Origin: Candidatus Rifleibacteriota bacterium
GTDB taxonomy: Bacteria; Muiribacteriota; Ozemobacteria; Ozemobacterales; Ozemobacteraceae
Direction of reading: 5' to 3'
DNA: 35,541 nucleotides
Assembly (NCBI GenBank): GCA_028689875.1
Contig: JAQVCG010000017.1
Location: 1 to 35,541, forward strand
The position numbers and the translations under genes are program-made. Every line of letters begins with the position of its first letter. The first letter of the stretch is position 1. Shown here piece by piece: positions 23,346-33,600 of this stretch. Under the pieces are notes generated by a model. The model ran no database searches and had not been told where the DNA came from. It saw only the letters and a list, made by a program, of their open reading frames with translations.

Positions 23346-24224
23346 ATGAATAAAGACTTACCGGGCCATATTAAAAAAGCTTTTCGATCTGTTGAGCGCT
23401 ACTTGCCTGTAGTTGATCTTATTGTTGAGCTTGTAGACGCACGTATGCCAAACGGTTCACGTTTGCGTGATTTTGTAGGCAGACTTTCAAAAGAGTCTAT
23501 TATTGCTCTTTCTAAGTCTGACTTAGCCGATAAAAAAGAAACAGAAGAATGGATAAAACGTTACCAAAGTGAAGGAAAAGTTTGCATGGCTCTCGATTGC
23601 AGAAGTCGTGCATCTGTTAAAGCTCTCGCAAAAAAAATACGGGATGTGGCTTTTGTTTCAAAAGACGGGCGCGCTGTTCAGATGCGCAAAGTAAGACGTG
23701 TTATGGTTATCGGAATTCCTAATGTGGGTAAATCTACTTTGATAAACTCATTAGCCGGCAGAAGTGCTGCGAGAACGGCAAACAAACCCGGAGTAACCCG
23801 AAGCATTCAATGGATAAAACTTAGCGGCGAATTAGAATTGTTAGATTTGCCCGGTATTTTAGATTTCGGTTTGCTCAGGCGCGGCGAAGTTTTAAAGCTT
23901 ATAAATACTATGCCCGGCCAAGATGATGACACTTATACCAAAGCGAAAAACCTTTGTGAATTACTAATTTCAACTCAAAATGCTGCCATACTTCCGGGGC
24001 TTGAAGATGCAGATTATAATTATGATACTTTTATAGAAAATTATGCAAAAAAAATGAATTTTGTTATAAAGGGTGGAAACCCTGATTTACAAAGGGCCAC
24101 AAACGATATTATCAAGCGTTTTCAGTCGGGCGGGTTTGGCCCCGTTACTCTTGAACACGCTGACAATGATTTTTCAGAAATTTTCGACAAAATGAACGAA
24201 AATGAAGGTTCTGAGGATTTATAA
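23346..24224 (+). CDS. rbgA: Ribosome biogenesis GTPase RbgA (YlqF)
   Basis: 292 residues. This circularly permuted GTPase assists late 50S assembly. G motifs are in permuted order: G4-like LSKSDLAD (near residue 57) comes before G1 GIPNVGKSTLINSL, then G3 LDLPGILD. The N-terminal LPVVDLIVELVDARMPNGSR is the YlqF signature. The C-terminal helical domain contacts rRNA. The ATG lies 1 base after the lepB stop, so translation is likely coupled. Confidence 0.93.
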   Translation: MNKDLPGHIKKAFRSVERYLPVVDLIVELVDARMPNGSRLRDFVGRLSKESIIALSKSDLADKKETEEWIKRYQSEGKVCMALDCRSRASVKALAKKIRDVAFVSKDGRAVQMRKVRRVMVIGIPNVGKSTLINSLAGRSAARTANKPGVTRSIQWIKLSGELELLDLPGILDFGLLRRGEVLKLINTMPGQDDDTYTKAKNLCELLISTQNAAILPGLEDADYNYDTFIENYAKKMNFVIKGGNPDLQRATNDIIKRFQSGGFGPVTLEHADNDFSEIFDKMNENEGSEDL

Positions 24225-24225
24225 A

Positions 24226-25212
24226 ATGAATACCGACGATGGTCCTTTATGTCAAAAGTTGCGCTTAGACTTGTCAGAAGAACTTTCAAGACATATTTTT
24301 TCTGTTGAAGATAACAGCGGCTTAAATTTAATTCGAACATTATCAGGTTTGTCTGCAAGCGGACGCGGAAACACCCTTTTTTTGCAGGGCAACAACCAAA
24401 AGGTCAAGCTCGTTAAACAATTTTTAGAAATACTTCAAACTCGAATCGAATCACACGAAAACTTAAACGGGGTTGAAGTTAATCGCCTATTTAGGCAGTT
24501 GACCACAAACGAAAGCTTTGATTTTAAAACATCAGAAATTATTGCAACCCATTTTGGACGTGTAGTTAAAGCAAAAACTCCAAATCAAAGTAAATATTTA
24601 GAAATTATTGAAAAGAATACCGTAACTGTTGCATTAGGCCCGGCCGGAACAGGCAAAACCTACTTGGCCGCTGCAATGGCCGTAAGAGCCTTAAAAGATA
24701 AAAAGGTCAGCAGAGTAATTTTGTCGCGTCCGGTAGTTGAAGCCGGAGAAAGCCTCGGATACCTGCCCGGAGATCTTAAAGAAAAAGTTGACCCCCACTT
24801 TAGACCTTTGTATGATTCTTTACAGGAATTCTTAGGCATGGGAAAATTCGAACAAATGATTAAACAGGGCATTATTGAAATTACACCTTTGGCCTATATG
24901 CGCGGCAGAACTTTTAACGAAGCTTTTGTTGTGCTTGATGAGGCTCAAAATACTACAATGCCTCAAATGAGAATGTTCTTAACTCGCCTCGGTTATGGCT
25001 CAAAAATGGTAGTAACAGGCGATCACACGCAAATAGACCTTCCTAAAACCTCTGATTCATCGTTATTAATTCTTGAAAACATATTAAAAGACGTCGAATC
25101 TGTAGGTTTTATAAGACTTTCTTCAGACGATGTTATTCGCCACGATGTGGTTAGGCGAATAATTAACGCTTTTGATGCATATACAAATAAGGAATCCGAG
25201 ACAGATGAATAA
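24226..25212 (+). CDS. phoH: PhoH-family ATPase
   Basis: 328 residues from ATG 24226, where GAGG (24213-24216) is 9 bases upstream; an ATG at 24202 would overlap rbgA more deeply. The PhoH core is clear: Walker A GPAGTGKTYLAAAMA (about residue 138), SRPVVEAGESLGYLPGDLKEKVDPHFRPLYD, Walker B VVLDEAQNTT, and TGDHTQIDLP. The N-terminal part resembles the KH-like region of PhoH/YbeZ. Family members are linked to RNA metabolism and act with YbeY, encoded two genes downstream. The end overlaps pgpH by 8 bases. Confidence 0.93.
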   Translation: MNTDDGPLCQKLRLDLSEELSRHIFSVEDNSGLNLIRTLSGLSASGRGNTLFLQGNNQKVKLVKQFLEILQTRIESHENLNGVEVNRLFRQLTTNESFDFKTSEIIATHFGRVVKAKTPNQSKYLEIIEKNTVTVALGPAGTGKTYLAAAMAVRALKDKKVSRVILSRPVVEAGESLGYLPGDLKEKVDPHFRPLYDSLQEFLGMGKFEQMIKQGIIEITPLAYMRGRTFNEAFVVLDEAQNTTMPQMRMFLTRLGYGSKMVVTGDHTQIDLPKTSDSSLLILENILKDVESVGFIRLSSDDVIRHDVVRRIINAFDAYTNKESETDE

Positions 25213-27391
25213 AAAGGTGTTTCCTCTTGTTAATAAAATGCTTGAGTGGCTTCATATTCCGATCGGAAAACAAAAGAAGTTTCTCATTCATTTAATGGTT
25301 TTTATGGTTGCAACGGTAGTAGTGTTGGTGATTGAACCTCGAAGCTTTTCGGCCATCCTTATAGAGGGTAAGCCCGCTCCCGAGACCATTCGAAGTCCAA
25401 AGGCCATAAGCTTTGTTGACGATGCGAAAACCAATGAGCTGCGTCAAGTTGAAATGGCAAGAATACAGCCTGTTTATAAGCCAATCGATCCGCCTCCAGA
25501 AGAGGATATGTTAGAAAAATTCGATCGTCAATTCGATAATTTAGCCAAATTCTATGAAGAATTTGTCGTTTTGCCGCCCACAGAAGCACCTCAAAACTTG
25601 ATTGCCTCTTATTTTAACGGCGACCTGCTAATGGAAGAAGAAAAATTAGTTCAGCTCAGAAACCTCAGGTCCGGCCAATTCGAGCGTTTAAGAAGTGCAT
25701 CGAGATATATTCTGACAACACTTGCGCAGATTCCGATTGCAAATACCAACATAGAAAAAATTCAAGGCGACGCGCACAAGCACGTCGAAAGTTACCCCGA
25801 ATCAGCACTTTTCAAAAGTCTGATGGCTTCTATTGTAAGAAGCTCTATAATGACAAACTCTGAAGAACAAATAGAGCTGACGCGCCAACGCAAAGAGGCC
25901 GCTGCTGCGTCAATTCAGCCGGTTAAACGCTCTTTTCAAAAGGGGCAAAAAATTATTGAAGAAGGTATGATTGTTACAGCCGATGACGAATATGTAATCA
26001 GAAAAATATCTGAGCAGATTAAGAAAAGCCATATACTTTCTATATTAGGGTATTTTTTAATGACTGCCATGGTTATGGTTCTTTCGTTAGTATTCTTGAG
26101 ATTAGAAGACAGAAGCTTGTTGGCTGATGCAGAGCAATACAAGCTTATAGGCGTGCTTTTCATTGTGTGTCTTTTGTTGGCGAAAATTACTTATTCTTTT
26201 AGCACCGGCTCTGAGAAAGAGTTTTTAATGATTCTGTTCTCTCCCTTGCCCTCGGTCGCACTGCTTATGAGCATGCTTCTCGAAGGTCCGGTTGTGATTT
26301 TCCATATTCCCGTAATAGGTATTATGATGCTGTTGTCAGCCGAAACCGGTTCGCGCTATGTAATAGTCAGCATATTCGCCGCTATGGCGGGCGCACTTGC
26401 TTGGCAGGCCGTAAATCGTGGCAGTGACGTCAGAAACTTGGTCGGGGCAGCCGGCATTAAAATAGGCTTAGCAAACGCATTAGGCGTATTGTGCTTTATT
26501 CTTCTCGACGGTGACGGATTTTCGTTGATGAACCTCGAGCAAATAGGCATTTACATCGGCTTTGGTTTTATTAACGGTATTTTGTCGGGCATAGTTGCTA
26601 ACGGCGTTTTGCCATATATGGAACGCTTTTTCTCGCTTGCTACCACTTCAAGGCTTTATGAACTTGCAGACCTTTCGCATCCTCTTTTAAGAAAATTAGC
26701 GGAAGAGGCGCCCGGCACTTATCAGCACAGTATCGCCGTGGCTACGTTGGCCGAAGCTGCCGCCGTCGCCATTGACGCAGATCCTTTGCTTACAAAAATC
26801 AGTTCCTATTTTCATGATATCGGAAAAATTAAAAGACCCATGTATTTTGCCGAAAACCTTGCAGCAGGCGAAAATAAACACGATTCGGTAACTCCGTTTA
26901 TGTCAAGCCTCATTTTGATGGGGCATATACGTGATAGTCTTGACTTAGGCCGCGAATACAATCTTCCCGAAAGAGTCTTGGGAATTATGTCGCAGCACCA
27001 CGGAACAACGCTTATTAGCTACTTTTACGAAGAAGCCAAAAAAAAGGAAGGCGACGATGTCAGCAAAGAGCGATTCAGATATCCGGGGCCGAAACCACAA
27101 ACCAAAGAAGCTGCTATTCTTATGCTTGCAGACTCTGTTGAGGCTGCTTCAAGAACGTTGTCGCAGCACACACACAGCAAAGTGGAAACTTTGGTGAATA
27201 AAATTGTTGAACATAAATTAAATGACGAAAACCAGCTTGATGAAAGTGATTTAACTTTAAAAGATATCGAAAAAATCGAGCAGGTATTTGTGAAGGCAAT
27301 TATTTCTATGTATCACGGTAGAATAGATTACCCGGGCAAGCTTTCAAACGCAGAAAAGGAGGAGCCGGCTGATGCAGGTTCTGGCCAGTAA
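25205..27391 (+). CDS. pgpH: 7TM-HD cyclic-di-AMP phosphodiesterase (PgpH-like)
   Basis: 728 residues from ATG 25205. One N-terminal membrane helix (FLIHLMVFMVATVVVLVI), a large outer 7TMR-HDED domain, about seven membrane helices (residues about 280-480) and a cytoplasmic HD domain. Metal-binding residues are intact: YQHSIAVATLAE, YFHDIGKI (about 535), HDSVTPFMSS, SQHHGT and LADSVEAASRTL. Characterised homologues hydrolyse cyclic-di-AMP. The ATG overlaps the phoH stop in ATGAATAA, and ybeY overlaps its end by 20 bases; phoH-pgpH-ybeY is the usual order. No cyclic-di-AMP synthase is in the window. Confidence 0.92.
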   Translation: MNKKVFPLVNKMLEWLHIPIGKQKKFLIHLMVFMVATVVVLVIEPRSFSAILIEGKPAPETIRSPKAISFVDDAKTNELRQVEMARIQPVYKPIDPPPEEDMLEKFDRQFDNLAKFYEEFVVLPPTEAPQNLIASYFNGDLLMEEEKLVQLRNLRSGQFERLRSASRYILTTLAQIPIANTNIEKIQGDAHKHVESYPESALFKSLMASIVRSSIMTNSEEQIELTRQRKEAAAASIQPVKRSFQKGQKIIEEGMIVTADDEYVIRKISEQIKKSHILSILGYFLMTAMVMVLSLVFLRLEDRSLLADAEQYKLIGVLFIVCLLLAKITYSFSTGSEKEFLMILFSPLPSVALLMSMLLEGPVVIFHIPVIGIMMLLSAETGSRYVIVSIFAAMAGALAWQAVNRGSDVRNLVGAAGIKIGLANALGVLCFILLDGDGFSLMNLEQIGIYIGFGFINGILSGIVANGVLPYMERFFSLATTSRLYELADLSHPLLRKLAEEAPGTYQHSIAVATLAEAAAVAIDADPLLTKISSYFHDIGKIKRPMYFAENLAAGENKHDSVTPFMSSLILMGHIRDSLDLGREYNLPERVLGIMSQHHGTTLISYFYEEAKKKEGDDVSKERFRYPGPKPQTKEAAILMLADSVEAASRTLSQHTHSKVETLVNKIVEHKLNDENQLDESDLTLKDIEKIEQVFVKAIISMYHGRIDYPGKLSNAEKEEPADAGSGQ

Positions 27392-27884
27392 CGAACATAG
27401 CTCTTTTGATGATTTAGACCTTGAGGCGGTGAAAAAAATCGCCTGCGAAATTATGATGCTCGAAAAAATACCCGATAATGCAGAGTTATCGTTAGTATTT
27501 TGTGACGATGATACGATAAAAGATTTAAATAATAATTATAGGGGTAAAAATGAGCCAACCGACGTGCTTTCGTTTCCAATGCCTCAAAATAAATTCGACA
27601 ATTTTGAGCCCGAAACAATTTTGCTCGGAGACATTGTGATTAGCCTGGATACCGCGTTAAGACAGGCTAATGAACTTAAACACAGCTTAATTACAGAAAT
27701 TACGTTTCTTTTGATTCACGGCATATTGCATTTAATTGGTTTTGACCACATTAATGAAGAAGAACGAAAAGTTATGCTCGGACGAGAGTCTGATTTATTT
27801 AAAAAGTTGAATTTAAATTCTAAGACTAAAGAAGCAAAAATTAGCGCTTCTACAGTTATAGGTCGCACAGAGTCTTTCGCTTAA
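27372..27884 (+). CDS. ybeY: Endoribonuclease/rRNA maturation factor YbeY
   Basis: 170 residues. The zinc-binding signature H-G-x-L-H-L-x-G-x-D-H is present as HGILHLIGFDH. GKNEPTDVLSFP is the other family hallmark. It acts in 16S rRNA 3'-end maturation and ribosome quality control. About 25 extra C-terminal residues follow the usual end. AGGAGG a few bases upstream, inside pgpH, supports the start at 27372. Confidence 0.95.
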   Translation: MQVLASNEHSSFDDLDLEAVKKIACEIMMLEKIPDNAELSLVFCDDDTIKDLNNNYRGKNEPTDVLSFPMPQNKFDNFEPETILLGDIVISLDTALRQANELKHSLITEITFLLIHGILHLIGFDHINEEERKVMLGRESDLFKKLNLNSKTKEAKISASTVIGRTESFA

Positions 27885-27909
27885 CAGCAGGAGGTATTTG
27901 ATAGTCATA

Positions 27910-29241
27910 ATGGACGACACGGCAGCGAGTATTTTGATTTTTATATTTTTGATTCTTTCGGCGTTTTTTACTTCAGTCGAAACTGTGTATTTGTCACTTT
28001 CGCATCTTAGATTGAAAAAGCTTGAATCTGAAGGCGATACAAAAGCAGGTTTGATTTTAAAAATTCTAGCCGACAAACAAAGAGTGCTGATAACTTGTCT
28101 GATAGGAAATACACTCACAAGCGTTGCCGCAACAGCTTTGCTATTTGCCCTTATTAACGGAGCTTTAAACAATGTTACTGACCCGGTATGGTATACTTGG
28201 GCCGGTTCTAAATTGATTGCTTGTGTTGTTTACTCAACACTTTTAATGACTTTGTTAATGCTGGTTATTGGTGAAATTATACCGAAAACTATAGCAATTT
28301 ACTGCGGCTACTCTTATGCGCGCCTTGTTTCAAGATTTTTTTCGATTATTATGTATTTATCTTACCCGGTAACAGGATTTTCTGTTTGGATAATTAAAAA
28401 GCTTGCACCAAAATATTCAGACTGGAACTCTCATTTAGGCGCCAATTCGACCGATGAAGAAATCGACAACTATTTCGATTTAGGCGAAGAAGTAGGTATC
28501 ATAGAAAAAGACGAAAAAGAAATGATTTCGTCTGTGTTTGAGTTTGGCGATACTATTGCCCGTGAAGTTATGGTTCCAAGACCGGATATCATTGCAATGC
28601 CAATCACAACAACATTCGATGAATTGCTGCAATTCGTAGCTGACGACGGGCACTCAAGGTTTCCTGTTTATGACGGAAGCATAGATAAAATTGTGGGCAT
28701 ACTTTATGTTAAAGACGTGCTTATAAAGCTAAAAGACCTTAAAGAATCTTATAACCTGTTTAAACTTTTGAGGCCGTCGTTCTTTGTTCCCGAGACAAAA
28801 AAGCTCGACGATTTGCTTAACGAATTTCAAAAACGCAAACAGCACCTTGCAATAGTGGTCGATGAATATGGCGGAGTTTCAGGACTGGTAACCATAGAAG
28901 ACCTGTTAGAAGAAATTGTCGGCGAAATTGTAGACGAATACGACTTAGAAGAACAGGACCAAATTATTAAAATAGACGGGCATACCTATAATGTAGACGC
29001 AAGATACAGCATGGAAGATCTCGAAGAAGAAATCTCGTGCAATTTTGACTACGAAGACGCGGAAACGGTAGGCGGCTTTGTTCTCGAAAAACTGGGCCGC
29101 ATACCGGGTCGCGGAGAGGTATTCGAAGTTCCTCAAGGCTCTTTTCATATTACCGAAACGCGTGGTAATAGAATATTGCGGGTAAAAATCAGTTTGAATC
29201 GCGAGAGTTGCCTGATTGACTCTGAAGACGAGACTGTGTAG
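27910..29241 (+). CDS. CNNM/CorC-type membrane protein with CBS pair
   Basis: 443 residues from ATG 27910; TTG 27898 (447 residues) is an alternative. AGGAGG at 27889-27894 is 3 bases from the TTG and 15 from the ATG, so the start is unsure. Order: N-terminal CNNM (DUF21) membrane domain of about four helices (ILIFIFLILSAFFTSVETVYLSL; LIGNTLTSVAATALLFALI; GEIIPKTIA), then two CBS motifs (VMVPRPDIIAMP ... HSRFPVYDGSIDKIVGILYVKDVL; HLAIVVDEYGGVSGLVTIEDLLEEIVGEIVDEYD), then a CorC_HlyC domain (IDGHTYNVDARYSMEDLEEE). Homologues handle magnesium or other divalent ions; some are annotated hemolysin-like without proof. The 3' end overlaps cinA by 53 bases on opposite strands. Confidence 0.88.
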   Translation: MDDTAASILIFIFLILSAFFTSVETVYLSLSHLRLKKLESEGDTKAGLILKILADKQRVLITCLIGNTLTSVAATALLFALINGALNNVTDPVWYTWAGSKLIACVVYSTLLMTLLMLVIGEIIPKTIAIYCGYSYARLVSRFFSIIMYLSYPVTGFSVWIIKKLAPKYSDWNSHLGANSTDEEIDNYFDLGEEVGIIEKDEKEMISSVFEFGDTIAREVMVPRPDIIAMPITTTFDELLQFVADDGHSRFPVYDGSIDKIVGILYVKDVLIKLKDLKESYNLFKLLRPSFFVPETKKLDDLLNEFQKRKQHLAIVVDEYGGVSGLVTIEDLLEEIVGEIVDEYDLEEQDQIIKIDGHTYNVDARYSMEDLEEEISCNFDYEDAETVGGFVLEKLGRIPGRGEVFEVPQGSFHITETRGNRILRVKISLNRESCLIDSEDETV

Positions 29242-30442
29242 TTTCTCTTATTGTTTCGAAAAGCAGCTGTAATGCAGTTCTGGAAACTCTGTTGCGAATC
29301 ATTTCGCGGTCTCCGAGCCAGTTTACGGCAGATGTAACTGTGCCATTTAAGCCCGCTACAGCTACTATTGCCGTTTCATCAATTCCGGTTGTTGCAACGG
29401 CAAAATCTGTTTTAAAGATTTTTTGCGCCGACTTTGCCATTTCTTTGGCAGTTTCTTTCGAGAACTGCCCGTTTTTGTCTAATATAGTCGGGTCTATTCC
29501 GATTAATGCGTGAGTATCGGTGCTGCAAGCCGTTATTCCGCCTTTAAAACAGCAGCTAATTCCGGGGCACGCACTTATCTGCTCTGTCAAAAAACCGCCT
29601 GTTACAGATTCTACTGCAGCAAAAGTCAGATTATTTTCGCTGCAAAGTTTCATTATTGCAGACGGCAGCGTTTCGTTGTCATACCCGTATATCCAAGGCG
29701 CTAAAATCTTGCTTATTTCGTCTACTACGGGTTTCGCGATTTGTTTTGCTTCATCCGTAGACTGTGCCGCCGCCGCAATTCTTATGTCTACTCCGGTCTT
29801 TCGGGCATATGTTCCTATCCCGGGACATTCGAGGCGCGTAAAGGCTTGAATCTTCTCACAAAGATCCGATTCGCCTATTCCCGAAGTATGAATTGTGATG
29901 TGATATAAACTCGTATTGGTTATGGGCAGCAGCTTTTCGGCCTGTTCTGACCACATTTTTGTCATTTCTGAGGGCGGGCCGGGCAGGGCAATTATCGTTT
30001 TGCCGCCTTTTTGCGCGAACCAGCCCGGTGCGGTGCCTATTGGGTTTTTTAAAGCCTTTGCCGAGGGAATAAGCCAAGCTTGTTTTGTATTACTAATAGG
30101 CATTGTGCGGTTTCGAAGTGTGAATTTTTCTTCTAATTCTTTGAAAAGTTCGGGGTCAACTTTTGGGGTTTCGCCAAACACTTCGCATATTGCTTCTCGC
30201 GTTACGTCGTCGTCAGTAGGGCCTAAACCGCCGCTCAAAATGATTATGTCGGCTCGGGTCAAGGCTTCTTTAAGTGCTTGTGTCAGGCGATTGACGTTGT
30301 CGCCCACTGTGTTTTTGCGATACACGAAGATTCCCAAGTCACGCAGTCTCTGACTGAGATAAGTCGAGTTTGTGTCGGTAATTTCGCCGAGTAAAAGCTC
30401 GGTGCCGATACTAAAAATTTCAGCGCAAGTATTTTTTTTCAT
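29189..30442 (-). CDS. cinA: CinA-family protein with altered C-terminal PncC domain
   Basis: 417 residues, full length for CinA. The N-terminal MoCF-like domain (IFSIGTELLLGEITDTNSTYLSQ; ILSGGLGPTDDDVTREA) is typical and in studied proteins hydrolyses ADP-ribose. The C-terminal domain corresponds to nicotinamide-nucleotide amidase (PncC). ESVTGG keeps the active Ser, but the usual SN..K region reads STDTHA, and the normal TGIAGPxGG reads TGIDETAIVAVAG. The amidase may therefore be weak or lost. Leftward gene; its last 53 bases overlap the corC-type gene tail to tail. An extended -10 box lies at 30480-30472. Confidence 0.88.
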   Translation of the reverse strand: MKKNTCAEIFSIGTELLLGEITDTNSTYLSQRLRDLGIFVYRKNTVGDNVNRLTQALKEALTRADIIILSGGLGPTDDDVTREAICEVFGETPKVDPELFKELEEKFTLRNRTMPISNTKQAWLIPSAKALKNPIGTAPGWFAQKGGKTIIALPGPPSEMTKMWSEQAEKLLPITNTSLYHITIHTSGIGESDLCEKIQAFTRLECPGIGTYARKTGVDIRIAAAAQSTDEAKQIAKPVVDEISKILAPWIYGYDNETLPSAIMKLCSENNLTFAAVESVTGGFLTEQISACPGISCCFKGGITACSTDTHALIGIDPTILDKNGQFSKETAKEMAKSAQKIFKTDFAVATTGIDETAIVAVAGLNGTVTSAVNWLGDREMIRNRVSRTALQLLFETIRETTQSRLQSQSGNSRDSN

Positions 30443-30471
30443 AGTTTTTCTCTTAAAAAAAGTGATAGTGA

Positions 30472-30480
30472 ATTATATCA
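30472..30480 (-). promoter_or_regulatory. Extended -10 promoter of cinA
   Basis: TGATATAAT on the minus strand matches TGnTATAAT, about 30 bases before the cinA ATG. The -35 side is poor. Confidence 0.5.
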
Positions 30481-30520
30481 CAATATTGCATTCATTTACT
30501 GATTGTTTGCGTGATTTTAC

Positions 30521-30549
30521 TTGACTAAAAGTTTTATTTGTCTTAAAAT
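30521..30549 (+). promoter_or_regulatory. Promoter of nifJ
   Basis: TTGACT (30521-30526), 17 bases, TAAAAT (30544-30549). The leader of about 65 bases carries a hairpin: GATGCCGG (30563-30570) with CCGGCGTC (30586-30593). Confidence 0.65.
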
Positions 30550-30620
30550 CTCTTTGCTTGCCGATGCCGGATTATTTTTAAACTGCCGGCGTCTTATATT
30601 CAGGTCAGGAGTGCGTTTAA

Positions 30621-33600
30621 GTGACTACAAAAAATTACGCCATGATGGATGGCAACGAAGCAACCGCTCGTATTGCTCACAAAACCAACGAAGTGATCGC
30701 TATTTATCCTATTACCCCCTCAAGTACAATGGGTGAACACGCAGATGCGTATTCAGCTGCCGGAATGAAAAACATTTGGGGAACCGTTCCCTCTGTTTAT
30801 GAAATGCAGTCTGAAGGCGGCGCAGCCGGTGCTGTGCACGGAGCTCTCGCAACCGGCGCTTTAACTACCACCTTTACCGCATCTCAGGGTCTTTTACTTA
30901 TGATCCCGAATATGTACAAAATCGCAGGCGAGCTTACGTCAACCGTTTTCCACGTAACTGCTCGTTCATTGGCTTGCCAAGCTCTTTCAATCTTTGGTGA
31001 CCATGGCGACGTTATGGCCTGCCGTCAGACAGGTTTTGCCATGTTAGCTTCTAACTCAGTTCAAGAAGCTCACGATATGGCTCTTATCTCTCAGGCTGCA
31101 ACCCTCGAATCACGCGTGCCTTTCGTGCATTTCTTTGATGGTTTCAGAACTTCTCACGAAGTAAACAAAATTGAAGTTATTGATGACGAAGTAATTAAAA
31201 CCATGATCAATAACGATCTCGTTTATGCTCATCGTGAACGCGGTTTGAACCCCGAAAAACCTGCAATTCGCGGAACAGCTCAGAACCCCGACGTATATTT
31301 CCAGGGCAGAGAAACTGTTAATCCTTTCTACAATAAAACTCCCGAAATCGTTCAGAACGCCATGGATAAATTCGGCAAGCTAACCGGTAGAAACTACAAA
31401 CTCTATGACTATGTCGGCGCCGCCGATGCAGAAAGAATCGTTGTAGTAATGGGCAGCGGTGCAGAAACTGTTCACGAAGTTGTTGAATATCTTTGCGCAA
31501 AAGGCGAAAAAGTTGGTCTTTTAAAAGTAAGACTCTTCAGACCTTTCTGTGTTAAGAGCTTTATCAGCGCTTTCCCGAAAACCACCAAGAAAATTTCTGT
31601 TCTCGACAGAACAAAAGAAGCCGGCGCAGCAGGCGAACCTCTTTACATTGATGTTAGAAACAGCATCGGCGAAGCTCTTGAAGAAGGTATTGCACCTTTC
31701 ACTTCTTGGCCCAAAGTTGTTGGCGGCCGCTATGGTCTCGGTTCAAAAGACTTTACACCTAATCAGGTTCTCGCTATTTTCGAAAACCTCAACAAAGATA
31801 AACCCAAAAACCACTTCACAGTTGGTATTATTGATGACCTGACCAATTCACACCTCGAATTGGGCGAATCAGTTGAAACCGGCGATCCCAAGACCTTCTC
31901 AGCCATGTTCTACGGAATGGGCTCAGACGGCACAGTAGGCGCAAACAAAGACTCTATCAAAGTTATCGGTAACAACACCAATAATAATGCTCAGGGTTAC
32001 TTCGTTTACGACTCAAAGAAATCGGGCAGCATGACCATTTCTCACTTGAGATTCGGTGAAAAGCCCTTGAGATGCCCATACCTCATTTCTCACGCTAATT
32101 TCGTAGCTTGCCATAACTTTAGCTTTATTGAAAAATACAATATGGTTAAAAACCTCAAAAATGGCGGCACCTTCCTTCTTGAAACTGAATACACCAAAGA
32201 TCAAGTATGGGATAAGCTTCCGGTCGAAACCCAGTCTGAAATCATCAAAAAGAATATCAAATTCTATGTTATCGATGCCAACAAACTTGCAAAAGAAATC
32301 GGCTTAGGCAACAGAATCAACATTTTGATGCAGACCTGCTTCTTCGAAATTTCTAAAATTATGCCCCGCGAAAAATATGTTGAACTTCTCAAAAAGGCTG
32401 TTAAGAAAACTTACGGCAAAAAAGGTGATGAAGTTGTAAACATGAACTGCAAGGCAATTGATGTTGCAATCGAAAATCTGTTCGAAGTTAAAGTGCCTGA
32501 AAAAGCAACTGCTACCGCTAAAATTAAATCGGCTATGGTGCTTAAGAATGCTCCGAAACTCGTTCAAGACGTTCTCGAACCAATCCTCGCCGGCAAAGGC
32601 GATGATATTACCGTAGGTCAGATGCCCATAGACGGCACTTTCCCCAGCGGAACAAGCCAGTTCGAAAAACGCAACGTCGGTCTCGAAAATCCTGTTTGGA
32701 ATCCTGAAACTTGCATACAGTGCGGTATGTGTTCAGCAGTATGCCCGCACGCTGCTATCAGACCCAAAGTTTATGATCCTAAATTTGCTCAGAATGCACC
32801 CGCAACATTTAAGTCTGTAAAAGCAAAACAAGTAAAAGACGAAGCTCTCTTTACTCTGCAAATTGCTGTTGAAGACTGCACAGGCTGCGGACTCTGTGTG
32901 AGCATGTGCCCCATGAAAGCAAAAGAAGCAATCAAATTGCAGCATAAGACCGAAGAATCAAGAGCTAATGAATCCAAAAATTGGGATTTCTTCATGAATG
33001 AAATTCCCGAAACTGATCCTAAATATATCAATATTAAGACCATCAGAGGCACTCAGCTCGTTAGACCTCTTATCGAATTCTCCGGCGCTTGTGCAGGCTG
33101 CGGCGAAACTCCTTACATCAAACTTCTCACTCAAATTTGCGGCGACCACCTGATGATCGCTAACGCAACCGGTTGTTCTTCAATTTACGGCGCTAACTTG
33201 CCGACAACTCCTTACACCAAGAGAGCTGACGGACGTGGTCCGGCTTGGGCAAACAGCCTCTTTGAAGATAACGCAGAATTCGGTTTGGGTATGAGATTGG
33301 CTGCCGACAAGATGACTCAAGAAGCAAAAGAAATTCTAACATCAGCAATGAGCTGTGAAAATTGCTCTAAATCAGGCCTCAAAGAAGTAGCTGAAAGAGT
33401 TCTCGCCAATCCTCAGAAAACTCAGGAAGAAATCGAAGCTCAGCGCGCTGACGTTGCTAAGATCAAAGAAATAGCAGGCAGCTGCAACAGCGATTTGGGC
33501 AAGAGACTTGCACAAATGGCTCAGTATCTCGTGAAGAGATCTGTATGGATAATCGGCGGCGACGGTTGGGCATATGATATCGGTTACGGCGGACTTGACC

